Shown here piece after piece: positions 27,901 to 41,381 of a DNA stretch of 64,000 nucleotides. The translations under genes were made by a program, and so were the position numbers. Every line of letters starts with the position of its first letter. Position 1 is the stretch's first letter. The stretch comes from Hippophae tibetana. Lineage: Eukaryota; Streptophyta; Magnoliopsida; Rosales; Elaeagnaceae. Under the pieces are notes generated by a model. It saw nothing but the letters and a program-made list of their open reading frames with translations, ran no database searches and had not been told where the DNA came from. Location: NCBI GenBank assembly GCA_037013495.1, contig CM072801.1, positions 111,049,816 to 111,113,815 on the forward strand, in the 5' to 3' direction.

Positions 27901-28919
27901 CAAAAACAAAAAGAAGGTTTTAATTGTGGTTGTAACTTAAAATTATTATAACTTTTAATTTGTGCATCGAAATGAGTACTATAACATATCAAATCTGAAG
28001 CTCGTTCTGATACCTTAAAACGCACTGTAGTAATAGAATATTTCCCCACTTTTGTCAACCCAAATTTCATGGTTCATATTACATAATGATGTCTTAAACT
28101 TTGGTGGCACCTTATTTCGTTGTAATCACTTTTTCCTCATTAGGATTTCAATTTGTTCATCTTAGCCATATTCTTAGTAATTCAATCCTTATTATTCCAT
28201 TGAGTTCTAGCGTTCTTAGGTTGTCCACAAAAGGGATTTGCATCGTTTGGGATCATAACCTTGGTTGCTCAAAATAGTGTATCTATCTTCACATGTCTAT
28301 TTTTTGAATATAATATTTAAAAAAATTTGTGCTTTGAAGGTTTTCTTCTCTCTTAAGTCACAAATTCCAAAAACAGAAAGAAATTATGTCCTTAAAGTCT
28401 TTTCTTTTATTTCAATTTTGTTGACATTGTTATCTACTTTGGATTTCATATCTTATTTTTCTTTAAAATCTCGTTCTCTTATACTTTTCTTTGTGTTATG
28501 TGTTCACCTTTCTTTCTTCTTGAGAAAAACAAGAGAGCTAATACAGTTCACAGTGCAAAAACAAAAACAAGGTATTAATTGTGGTTGTAACTTAAAATTG
28601 TTATAACTTTTAATTTGTGCATCGAAATGAGTACTATAACATATCAAATCTGAAGCTCGTTCCGATACCTAAAAACGCACCGTAGTAATAGAATATTTCC
28701 CCACTTTTGTCAACCCAAATTTCATGGTTCATATTACATAATGATGTCTTAAACTTTGCTGGCACCTTATTTCGTTGTAATCACTTTTTGCTCATTAGGA
28801 TTTGAATTTGTTCATCTTAGCCATATTCTTAGTAATTCAATCCTTATTATTCCATTGAGTTCTAGCGTTCTTAGGTTGTCCACAAAAGGGATTTGCATCG
28901 TTTGGGATCATAACCTTGG
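24986..28919 (+). repeat. Six-monomer higher-order unit, copy 2
   Basis: Monomers at 24986, 25642, 26298, 26954, about 27609 and 28265 repeat the type order of copy 1. The unit with ctttaattcaatttt carries the variant gataccttaaaacgcactg near 28011, which it shares with the corresponding unit in the next, shortened copy. Confidence 0.85.
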
Positions 28920-31542
28920 TTGCTCAAAATAGTGTATCTATCTTCACATATCTATTTTATGAATTTAATATTTAAAAAAATTTGTGCTTTGAAGGTTTTT
29001 TTCTCTCTTAAGTCACAAATTCCAAAAACAGAAAGAAATTATGTCCTTAAAGTCTTGTCTTTTATTTCAATTTTGTTGACATTGTTATCTACTTTGGATT
29101 TCATATCTTATTTTTCTTTAAAATCTCGTTATCTTATACTTTTCTTTGTGTAATGTGTTCCACCTTTCTTTCTTCTTGAGAAAAGCAAGAGAGCTAATAC
29201 AGTTCACAGTGCAAAAACAAAAAGAAGGTATTAATTGTGGTTGTAACTTAAAATTGTTATAACTTTTAATTTATCCATCGAAATGAGTACTATAACATAT
29301 CAAATCTGAAGCTCGTTCCAATACCTAAAAACGCACCGTAGCAATAGTTTATTTCCCCACTTTTGTCAACCCAAATTTCATGGTTCATACTACATATTGA
29401 TGTCTTAAACTTTGATGGCACCTTATTTCGTTGTAATGACTTTTTGCTGATTAGGATTTCAATTTGTTCATCTTAGCCATATTCTTAGTAATTCAATCCT
29501 TATTATTCCATTGCGTTCTAGCGTTCTTAGGTTTTCCACAAAAGGGATTTGCTTCGTTTGGGATCATAACCTTGGTTGCTCAAAATAGTGTATCTATCTT
29601 CACATGTCTATTTTTTGAATATAATATTTAAAAAATTTTGTGCTTTGAAGGTTTTCTTCTCTCTTAAGTCACAAATTCCAAAAAACAGAAAGAAATTATG
29701 TCCTTAAAGTCTTGTCTTTTATTTCAATTTTGTTGACATTGTTTTCTACTTTGGATTTCATATCCTATTTTTCTTTAAAATCTCGTTATCTTATTCTTTT
29801 CTTTGTGTTATGTGTTCCACCTTTCTTTCTTCTTGAGAAAAACAAGAGAGCTAATACAGTTCACAGTGCAAAAACAAAAAGAAGGTATTAATTGTGGTTG
29901 TAACTTAAAATTGTTATAACTTTTAATTTGTGCATCGAAATGAGTACTATAACATATCAAATCTGAAGCTCGTTCCGATACCTAAAAACGCACCGTAGTA
30001 ATAGAATATTTCCCCACTTTTGTCAACCCAAATTTCATGGTTCATATTACATAATGATGTCTTAAACTTTGCTGGCACCTTATTTCGTTGTAATCACTTT
30101 TTGCTCATTAGGATTTGAATTTGTTCATCTTAGCCATATTCTTAGTAATTCAATCCTTATTATTCCATTGAGTTCTAGCGTTCTTAGGTTGTCCACAAAA
30201 GGGATTTGCATCGTTTGGGATCATAACCTTGGTTGCTCAAAATAGTGTATCTATTTTCACATATCTATTTTTTGAATTTTATATTTAAAAAATTTTGTGC
30301 TTTGAAGGTTTTCTTCTCCCTTAAGTCACAAATTCCAAAAACAGAAAGAAATTATGTCCTTAAAGTATTGTCTTTAATTCAATTTTGTTGACATTGTTTT
30401 CTACTTTGGATTTCATATCTTATTTTTCTTTAAAATCTCGTTATCTTATACTTTTCTTTCTGTTATGTGTTCCACCTTTCTTTCTTCTTGAGAAAAACAA
30501 TAGAGCTAATACAGTTCACAGTGCAAAAACAAAAAGAAGGTTTTAATTGTGGTTGTAACTTAAAATTATTATAACTTTTAATTTGTGCATCGAAATGAGT
30601 ACTATAACATATCAAATCTGAAGCTCGTTCTGATACCTTAAAACGCACTGTAGTAATAGAATATTTCCCCACTTTTGTCAACCCAAATTTCATGGTTCAT
30701 ATTACATAATGATGTCTTAAACTTTGGTGGCACCTTATTTCGTTGTAATCACTTTTTCCTCATTAGGATTTCAATTTGTTCATCTTAGCCATATTCTTAG
30801 TAATTCAATCCTTATTATTCCATTGAGTTCTAGCGTTCTTAGGTTGTCCACAAAAGGGATTTGCATCGTTTGGGATCATAACCTTGGTTGCTCAAAATAG
30901 TGTATCTATCTTCACATGTCTATTTTTTGAATATAATATTTAAAAAAATTTGTGCTTTGAAGGTTTTCTTCTCTCTTAAGTCACAAATTCCAAAAACAGA
31001 AAGAAATTATGTCCTTAAAGTCTTTTCTTTTATTTCAATTTTGTTGACATTGTTATCTACTTTGGATTTCATATCTTATTTTTCTTTAAAATCTCGTTCT
31101 CTTATACTTTTCTTTGTGTTATGTGTTCACCTTTCTTTCTTCTTGAGAAAAACAAGAGAGCTAATACAGTTCACAGTGCAAAAACAAAAACAAGGTATTA
31201 ATTGTGGTTGTAACTTAAAATTGTTATAACTTTTAATTTGTGCATCGAAATGAGTACTATAACATATCAAATCTGAAGCTCGTTCCGATACCTAAAAACG
31301 CACCGTAGTAATAGAATATTTCCCCACTTTTGTCAACCCAAATTTCATGGTTCATATTACATAATGATGTCTTAAACTTTGCTGGCACCTTATTTCGTTG
31401 TAATCACTTTTTGCTCATTAGGATTTGAATTTGTTCATCTTAGCCATATTCTTAGTAATTCAATCCTTATTATTCCATTGAGTTCTAGCGTTCTTAGGTT
31501 GTCCACAAAAGGGATTTGCATCGTTTGGGATCATAACCTTGG
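28920..31542 (+). repeat. Higher-order unit, shortened four-monomer copy 3
   Basis: This copy spans 2623 bp instead of about 3935 bp. Its second monomer (29576) is a chimera that starts as the cacatgtctat type and ends as the catatcctattttt type, so two monomers of the standard order are absent. The shared variant gataccttaaaacgcactg near 30634 ties it closely to copy 2. Confidence 0.85.
29576..30231 (+). repeat. Chimeric satellite monomer
   Basis: The 5' part matches the unit at 25642 (cacatgtctattttttgaat, ataatattt). The 3' part matches the unit at 26954 (gttttctactttgg, catatcctattttt, tattcttttc, then gtgcatcg and tagtaatagaatattt). The switch lies between about 29,680 and 29,745, where one extra A is present in an A-tract. 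This is the expected product of an in-register crossover that removed two monomers. Confidence 0.85.
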
Positions 31543-34500
31543 TTGCTCAAAATAGTGTATCTATCTTCACATATCTATTTTATGAATTTAATATTTAAAA
31601 AAATTTGTGCTTTGAAGGTTTTTTTCTCTCTTAAGTCACAAATTCCAAAAACAGAAAGAAATTATGTCCTTAAAGTCTTGTCTTTTATTTCAATTTTGTT
31701 GACATTGTTATCTACTTTGGATTTCATATCTTATTTTTCTTTAAAATCTCGTTATCTTATACTTTTCTTTGTGTAATGTGTTCCACCTTTCTTTCTTCTT
31801 GAGAAAAGCAAGAGAGCTAATACAGTTCACAGTGCAAAAACAAAAAGAAGGTATTAATTGTGGTTGTAACTTAAAATTGTTATAACTTTTAATTTATCCA
31901 TCGAAATGAGTACTATAACATATCAAATCTGAAGCTCGTTCCAATACCTAAAAACGCACCGTAGCAATAGTTTATTTCCCCACTTTTGTCAACCCAAATT
32001 TCATGGTTCATACTACATATTGATGTCTTAAACTTTGATGGCACCTTATTTCGTTGTAATGACTTTTTGCTGATTAGGATTTCAATTTGTTCATCTTAGC
32101 CATATTCTTAGTAATTCAATCCTTATTATTCCATTGCGTTCTAGCGTTCTTAGGTTTTCCACAAAAGGGATTTGCTTCGTTTGGGATCATAACCTTGGTT
32201 GCTCAAAATAGTGTATCTATCTTCACATGTCTATTTTTTGAATATAATATTTAAAAAATTTTGTGCTTTGAAGGTTTTCTTCTCTCTTAAGTCACAAATT
32301 CCAAAAACAGAAAGAAATTATGTCCTTAAAGTCTTGTCTTTTATTTCAATTTTGTTGACATTGTTATCTACTTTGGATTTCATATCTTATTTTTCTTTAA
32401 AATCTCGTTATCTTATACTTTTCTTTGTGTTATGTGTTCCACCTTTCTTTCTTCTTGAGAAAAAAAAAGATAGCTAATACAGTTCACAGTGCAAAAACAA
32501 AAAGAAGGTATTAATTGTGGTTGTAACTTAAAATTGTTATAACTTTTAATTTGGGCATCGAAATGAGTACTATAACATATCAAATCGGAACCTCGTTTCG
32601 ATACCTAAAAACGCACCGTAGCAAAAGAATATTACCCCACTTTTGTCAACCCAAATTTCAGGGTTCATATTACATAATGATGTCTTAAACTTTGGTGGCA
32701 CCTTATTTCGTTGTAACCACTTTTTGCTCATTACGATTTCAATTTGTTCATCTTAGCCATATTCTTAGTAATTCAATCCTTATTATTCCATTGAGTTCTA
32801 GCGTTCTTAGGTTGTCCACAAAAGGGATTTGCATCGTTTGGGATCATAACCTTGGTTGCTCAAAATAGTGTATCTATTTTCACATATCTATTTTTTGAAT
32901 TTTATATTTAAAAAATTTTGTGCTTTGAAGGTTTTCTTCTCTCTTAAGTCACAAATTCCGAAAACAGAAAGAAATTATGTCCTTAAAGTCTTGTCTTTTA
33001 TTTCAATTTTGTTGACATTGTTTTCTACTTTGGATTTCATATCTTATTTTTCTTTAAAATCTCGTTATCTTATACTTTTCTTTGTGTTATGTGTTCCACC
33101 TTTCTTTCTTCTTGAGAAAAACAAGAGAGCTAATACAGTTCACAGTGCAAAAACAAAAAGAAGGTATTAATTGTGGTTGTAACTTAAAATTGTTATAACT
33201 TTTAATTTGTGCATCGAAATGAGTACTATAACATATCAAATCTGAAGCTCGTTCCGATACCTAAAAACGCACCGTAGTAATAGAATATTTACCCACTTTT
33301 GTCAACCCAAATTTCATGGTTCATATTACATAATGATGTCTTAAACTTTGCTGGCACCTTATTTCGTTGTAATCACTTTTTGCTCATTAGGATTTCAATT
33401 TGTTCATCTTAGCCATATTCTTAGTAATTCAATCCTTATTATTCCATTGAGTTCTAGGGTTCTTAGGTTGTCCACAAAAGGGATTTGCATCGTTTGTGAT
33501 CATAACCTTGGTTGCTCAAAATAGTGTATCTATCTTCACATATCTATTTTTTGAATTTAATATTTAAAAAATTTTGTGCTTTGAAGGTTTTCTTCTCTCT
33601 TAAGTCACAAATTCCAAAAATAGAAAGAAATTATGTCCTTAAAGTCTTGTCTTTTATTTCAATTTTGTTGACATTGTTTTCTACTTTGGATTTCATATCC
33701 TATTTTTCTTTAAAATCTCGTTATCTTATTCTTTTCTTTGTGTTATGTGTTCCACGTTTCTTTCTTCTTGAGAAAAACAAGAGAGCTAATACAGTTCACA
33801 GTGCAAAAACAAAAAGAAGGTATTAATTATGGTTGTAACTTAAAATTGTTATAACTTTTAATTTGGGCATTGAAATGAGTACTATAACATATCAAATCGG
33901 AACCTCGTTTCGATACCTAAAAACGCACCGTAGCAATAGAATATTACCCCACTTTTGTCAACCCAAATTTCCGGGTACATATTACATAATGATGTCTTAA
34001 ACTTTGGTAACACCTTATTTCGTTGTAACCACTTTTTGCTCATTACGATTTCAATTTGTTCATCTTAGCCATATTCTTAGTAATTCAATCCTTATTATTC
34101 CATTGAGTTCTAGCGTTCTTAGGTTGTCCACAAAAGGGATTTGCATCGTTTGGGATCATAACCTTGGTTGCTCAAAATAGTGTATCTATTTTCACATATC
34201 TATTTTTTGAATTTTATATTTAAAAAATTTTGTGCTTTGAAGGTTTTCTTCTCCCTTAAGTCACAAATTCCAAAAACAGAAAGAAATTATGTCCTTAAAG
34301 TATTGTCTTTAATTCAATTTTGTTGACATTGTTTTCTACTTTGGATTTCATATCTTATTTTTCTTTAAAATCTCGTTATCTTATACTTTTCTTTCTGTTA
34401 TGTGTTCCACCTTTCTTTCTTCTTGAGAAAAACAATAGAGCTAATACAGTTCACAGTGCAAAAACAAAAAGAAGGTTTTAATTGTGGTTGTAACTTAAAA

Positions 34501-35477
34501 TTATTATAACTTTTAATTTGTGCATCGAAATGAGTACTATAACATATCAAATCTGAAGCTCGTTCTGATACCTAAAAATGCACTGTAGTAATAGAATATT
34601 TCCCCACTTTTGTCAACCCAAATTTCATGGTTCATATTACATAATGATGTCTTAAACTTTGGTGGCACCTTATTTCGTTGTAATCACTTTTTCCTCATTA
34701 GGATTTCAATTTGTTCATCTTAGCCATATTCTTAGTAATTCAATCCTTATTATTCCATTGAGTTCTAGCGTTCTTAGGTTGTCCACAAAAGGGATTTGCA
34801 TCGTTTGGGATCATAACCTTGGTTGCTCAAAATAGTGTATCTATCTTCACATGTCTATTTTTTGAATATAATATTTAAAAAAATTTGTGCTTTGAAGGTT
34901 TTCTTCTCTCTTAAGTCACAAATTCCAAAAACAGAAAGAAATTATGTCCTTAAAGTCTTTTCTTTTATTTCAATTTTGTTGACATTGTTATCTACTTTGG
35001 ATTTCATATCTTATTTTTCTTTAAAATCTCGTTCTCTTATACTTTTCTTTGTGTTATGTGTTCACCTTTCTTTCTTCTTGAGAAAAACAAGAGAGCTAAT
35101 ACAGTTCACAGTGCAAAAACAAAAACAAGGTATTAATTGTGGTTGTAACTTAAAATTGTTATAACTTTTAATTTGTGCATCGAAATGAGTACTATAACAT
35201 ATCAAATCTGAAGCTCGTTCCGATACCTAAAAACGCACCGTAGTAATAGAATATTTCCCCACTTTTGTCAACCCAAATTTCATGGTTCATATTACATAAT
35301 GATGTCTTAAACTTTGCTGGCACCTTATTTCGTTGTAATCACTTTTTGCTCATTAGGATTTGAATTTGTTCATCTTAGCCATATTCTTAGTAATTCAATC
35401 CTTATTATTCCATTGAGTTCTAGCGTTCTTAGGTTGTCCACAAAAGGGATTTGCATCGTTTGGGATCATAACCTTGG
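31543..35477 (+). repeat. Six-monomer higher-order unit, copy 4
   Basis: Monomers at 31543, 32199, 32856, 33512, about 34167 and 34823 follow the full type order of copies 1 and 2. The total length is 3935 bp. The unit at 32199 has an A-run expansion that makes it 657 bp. Confidence 0.85.
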
Positions 35478-38400
35478 TTGCTCAAAATAGTGTATCTATC
35501 TTCACATATCTATTTTATGAATTTAATATTTAAAAAAATTTGTGCTTTGAAGGTTTTTTTCTCTCTTAAGTCACAAATTCCAAAAACAGAAAGAAATTAT
35601 GTCCTTAAAGTCTTGTCTTTTATTTCAATTTTGTTGACATTGTTATCTACTTTGGATTTCATATCTTATTTTTCTTTAAAATCTCGTTATCTTATACTTT
35701 TCTTTGTGTAATGTGTTCCACCTTTCTTTCTTCTTGAGAAAAACAAGAGAGCTAATACAGTTCACAGTGCAAAAACAAAAAGAAGGTATTAATTGTGGTT
35801 GTAACTTAAAATTGTTATAACTTTTAATTTATCCATCGAAATGAGTACTATAACATATCAAATCTGAAGCTCGTTCCAATACCTAAAAACGCACCGTAGC
35901 AATAGTTTATTTCCCCACTTTTGTCAACCCAAATTTCATGGTTCATACTACATATTGATGTCTTAAACTTTGATGGCACCTTATTTCGTTGTAATGACTT
36001 TTTGCTGATTAGGATTTCAATTTGTTCATCTTAGCCATATTCTTAGTAATTCAATCCTTATTATTCCATTGCGTTCTAGCGTTCTTAGGTTTTCCACAAA
36101 AGGGATTTGCATCGTTTGGGATCATAACCTTGGTTGCTCAAAATAGTGTATCTATCTTCACATGTCTATTTTTTGAATATAATATTTAAAAAATTTTGTG
36201 CTTTGAAGGTTTTCTTCTCTCTTAAGTCACAAATTCCAAAAACAGAAAGAAATTATGTCCTTAAAGTCTTGTCTTTTATTTCAATTTTGTTGACATTGTT
36301 ATCTACTTTGGATTTCATATCTTATTTTTCTTTAAAATCTCGTTATCTTATACTTTTCTTTGTGTTATGTGTTCCAACTTTCTTTCTTCTTGAGAAAAAC
36401 AAGATAGCTAATACAGTTCACAGTGCAAAAACAAAAAGAAGGTATTAATTGTGGTTGTAACTTAAAATTGTTATAACTTTTAATTTGTGCATCGAAATGA
36501 GTACTATAACATATCAAATCGGAACCTCGTTTCGATACCTAAAAACGCACCGTAGCAAAAGAATATTACCCCACTTTTGTCAACCCAAATTTCAGGGTTC
36601 ATATTACATAATGATGTCTTAAACTTTGGTGGCACCTTATTTCGTTGTAACCACTTTTTGCTCATTACGATTTCAATTTGTTCATCTTAGCCATATTCTT
36701 AGTAATTCAATCCTTATTATTCCATTGAGTTCTAGCGTTCTTAGGTTGTCCACAAAAGGGATTTGCATCGTTTGGGATCATAACCTTGGTTGCTCAAAAT
36801 AGTGTATCTATCTTCACATATCTATTTTTTGAATTTTATATTTAAAAAATTTTGTGCTTTGAAGGTTTTCTTCTCTCTTAAGTCACAAATTCCAAAAATA
36901 GAAAGAAATTATGTCCTTAAAGTCTTGTCTTTTATTTCAATTTTGTTGACATTGTTATCTACTTTGGATTTCATATCTTATTTTTCTTTAAAATCTCGTT
37001 ATCTTATACTTTTCTTTGTGTTATGTGTTCCACCTTTCTTTCTTCTTGAGAAAAACAAGAGAGCTAATACAGTTCACAGTGCAAAAACAAAAAGAAGGTA
37101 TTAATTGTGGTTGTAACTTAAAATTGTTATAACTTTTAATTTGTGCATCGAAATGAGTACTATAACATATCAAATCTGAAGCTCGTTCCGATACCTAAAA
37201 ACGCACCGTAGTAATAGAATATTTACCCACTTTTGTCAACCCAAATTTCATGGTTCATATTACATAATGATGTCTTAAACTTTGCTGGCACCTTATTTCG
37301 TTGTAATCACTTTTTGCTCATTAGGATTTCAATTTGTTCATCTTAGCCATATTCTTAGTAAATCAATCCTTATTATTCCATTGAGTTCTAGCGTTCTTAG
37401 GTTGTCCACAAAAGGGATTTGCATCGTTTGTGATCATAACCTTGGTTGCTCAAAATAGTGTATCTATCTTCACATATCTATTTTTTGAATTTAATATTTA
37501 AAAAATTTTGTGCTTTGAAGGTTTTCTTCTCTCTTAAGTCACAAATTCCAAAAATAGAAAGAAATTATGTCCTTAAAGTCTTGTCTTTTATTTCAATTTT
37601 GTTGACATTGTTTTCTACTTTGGATTTCATATCCTATTTTTCTTTAAAATCTCGTTATCTTATTCTTTTCTTTGTGTTATGTGTTCCACCTTTCTTTCTT
37701 CTTGAGAAAAACAAGAGAGCTAATACAGTTCACAGTGCAAAAACAAAAAGAAGGTATTAATTGTGGTTGTAACTTAAAATTGTTATAACTTTTAATTTGG
37801 GCATCGAAATGAGTACTATAACATATCAAATCGGAACCTCATTTCGATACCTAAAAACGCACCGTAGCAATAGAATATTACCCCACTTTTGTCAACCCAA
37901 ATTTCCGGGTGCATATTACATAATGATGTCTTAAACTTTGGTAACACCTTATTTCGTTGTAACCACTTTTTGCTCATTACGATTTCAATTTGTTCATCTT
38001 AGCCATATTCTTAGTAATTCAATCCTTATTATTCCATTGAGTTCTAGCGTTCTTAGGTTGTCCACAAAAGGGATTTGCATCGTTTGGGATCATAACCTTG
38101 GTTGCTCAAAATAGTGTATCTATTTTCACATATCTATTTTTTGAATTTTATATTTAAAAAATTTTGTGCTTTGAAGGTTTTCTTCTCTCTTAAGTCACAA
38201 ATTCCGAAAACAGAAAGAAATTATGTCCTTAAAGTCTTGTCTTTTTTTTCAATTTTGTTGACATTGTTATCTACTTTGGATTTCATATCTTATTTTTCTT
38301 TAAAATCTCGTTATCTTATACTTTTCTTTGTGTTATGTGTTCCACTTTTCTTTCTTCTTGAGAAAAACAAGAGAGCTAATACAGTTCACAGTGCAAAAAC

Positions 38401-41381
38401 AAAAAGAAGGTATTAATTGTGGTTGTAACTTAAAATTGTTATAACTTTTAATTTGTGCATCGAAATGAGTACTATAACATATCAAATCTGAAGCTCGTTC
38501 CGATACCTAAAAACGCACCGTAGTAATAGAATATTTCCCCACTTTTGTCAACCCAAATTTCATGGTTCATATTACATAATGATGTCTTAAACTTTGCTGG
38601 CACCTTATTTCGTTGTAATCACTTTTTGCTCATTAGGATTTGAATTTGTTCATCTTAGCCATATTCTTAGTAATTCAATCCTTATTATTCCATTGAGTTC
38701 TAGCGTTCTTAGGTTGTCCACAAAAGGGATTTGTATCTTTTGGGATAATAACCTTGGTTGCTCAAAATAGTGTATCTATCTTCACATATCTATTTTTTGA
38801 ATTTTATATTTAAAACATTTTGTGCTTTGAAGCTTTTCTTCTCTCTTAAGTCACAAATTCCAAAAATAGAAAGAAATTATGTCCTTAAAGTCTTGTCTTT
38901 TATTTCAATTTTGTTGACATTGTTATCTACTTTGGATTTCATATCTTATTTTTCTTTAAAATCTCGTTATCTTATACTTTTCTTTGTGTAATGTGTTCCA
39001 CCTTTCTTTCTTCTTGAGAAAAGCAAGAGAGCTAATACAGTTCACAGTGCAAAAACAAAAAGAAGGTATTAATTGTGGTTGTAACTTAAAATTGTTATAA
39101 CTTTTAATTTATCCATCGAAATGACTACTATAACATATCAAATCTGAAGCTCGTTCCAATACCTAAAAACGCACCGTAGCAATAGTTTATTTCCCCACTT
39201 TTGTCAACCCAAATTTCATGGTTCATACTACATATTGATGTCTTAAACTTTGATGGCACCTTATTTCGTTGTAATGACTTTTTGCTGATTAGGATTTCAA
39301 TTTGTTCATCTTAGCCATATTCTTAGTAATTCAATCCTTATTATTCCATTGCGTTCTAGCGTTCTTAGGTTTTCCACAAAAGGGATTTGCATCGTTTGGG
39401 ATCATAACCTTGGTTGCTCAAAATAGTGTATCTATCTTCACATGTCTATTTTTTGAATATAATATTTAAAAAAATTTGTGCTTTGAAGGTTTTCTTCTCT
39501 CTTAAGTCACAAATTCCAAAAACAGAAAGAAATTATGTCCTTAAAGTCTTGTCTTTTATTTCAATTTTGTTGACATTGTTATCTACTTTGGATTTCATAT
39601 CTTATTTTTCTTTAAAATCTCGTTATCTTATACTTTTCTTTGTGTTATGTGTTCCACCTTTCCTTCTTCTTGAGAAAAACAAGATAGCTAATACAGTTCA
39701 CAGTGCAAAAACAAAAAGAAGGTATTAATTGTGGTTGTAACTTAAAATTGTTATAACTTTTAATTTGGGCATCGAAATGAGTACTATAACATATCAAATC
39801 GGAACCTCGTTTCGATACCTAAAAACGCACTGTAGCAAAAGAATATTACCCCACTTTTGTCAACCCAAATTTCAGGGTTCATATTACATAATGATGTCTT
39901 AAACTTTGGTGGCACCTTATTTCGTTGTAACCACTTTTTGCTCATTACGATTTCAATTTGTTCATCTTAGCCATATTCTTAGTAATTCAATCCTTATTAT
40001 TCCATTGAGTTCTAGCGTTCTTAGGTTGTCCACAAAAGGGATTTGCATCGTTTGGGATCATAACCTTGGTTGCTCAAAATAGTGTATCTATTTTCACATA
40101 TCTATTTTTTGAATTTTATATTTAAAAAATTTTGTGCTTTGAAGGTTTTCTTCTCTCTTAAGTCAAAAATTCCGAAAACAGAAAGAAATTTTGTCCTTAA
40201 AGTCTTGTCTTTTATTTCAATTTTGTTGACATTGTTTTCTACTTTGGATTTCATATCTTATTTTTCTTTAAAATCTCGTTATCTTATACTTTTCTTTGTG
40301 TTATGTGTTCCACCTTTCTTTCTTCTTGAGAAAAACAAGAGAGCTAATACAGTTCACAGTGCAAAAACAAAAAGAAGGTATTAATTGTGGTTGTAACTTA
40401 AAATTGTTATAACTTTTAATTTGTGAATCGAAATGAGTACTATAACATATCAAATCTGAAGCTCGTTCCGATACCTAAAAACGCACCGTAGTAATAGAAT
40501 ATTTACCCACTTTTGTCAACCCAAATTTCATGGTTCATATTACATAATGATGTCTTAAACTTTGCTGGCACCTTATTTCGTTGTAATCACTTTTTGCTCA
40601 TTAGGATTTCAATTTGTTCATCTTAGCCATATTCTTAGTAATTCAATCCTTATTATTCCATTGAGTTCTAGCGTTCTTAGGTTGTCCACAAAAGGGATTT
40701 GCATCGTTTGTGATCATAAGCTTGGTTGCTCAAAATAGTGTATCTATCTTCACATATCTATTTTTTGAATTTTATATTTAAAAAATTTTGTGCTTTGAAG
40801 GTTTTCTTCTCTCTTAAGTCACAAATTCCAAAAAAAGAAAGAAATTATGTCCTTAAAGTCTTGTCTTTTATTTCAATTTTGTTGACATTGTTTTCTACTT
40901 TGGATTTCATATCTTATTTTTCTTTAAAATCTCGTTATCTTATTCTTTTCTTTGTGTTATGTGTTCCACCTTTCTTTCTTCTTGAGAAAAACAAGAGAGC
41001 TAATACAGTTCACAGTGCAAAAACAAAAAGAAGGTATTAATTGTGGTTGTAACTTAAAATTGTTATAACTTTTGATTTGGGCATCGAAATGAGTACTATA
41101 ACATATCAAATCGGAACCTCGTTTCGATACCTAAAAACGCACCGTAGCAATAGAATATTACCCCACTTTTGTCAACCCAAATTTCCGGGTTCATATTACA
41201 TAATGATGTCTTAAACTTTGGTAACACCTTATTTCGTTGTAATCACTTTTTGCTCATTAGGATTTCAATTTGTTTATCTTAGCCATATTCTTAGTAATTC
41301 AATCCTTATTATTCCCTTGAGTTCTAGCGTTCTTAGGTTGTCCACAAAAGGGATTTGTATCTTTTGGGATAATAACCTTGG
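35478..41381 (+). repeat. Rearranged higher-order region in block B
   Basis: Starts like the other composite units (types at 35478 and 36134). It then shows a different succession at 36790, 37446 and 38102, matching the units at 23018, 23674 and 24330. A mosaic unit at 38758 follows, then the standard types again at 39414 and 40070. It reads as a junction zone between the six-monomer organisation to the left and the four-monomer organisation to the right. Confidence 0.6.
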
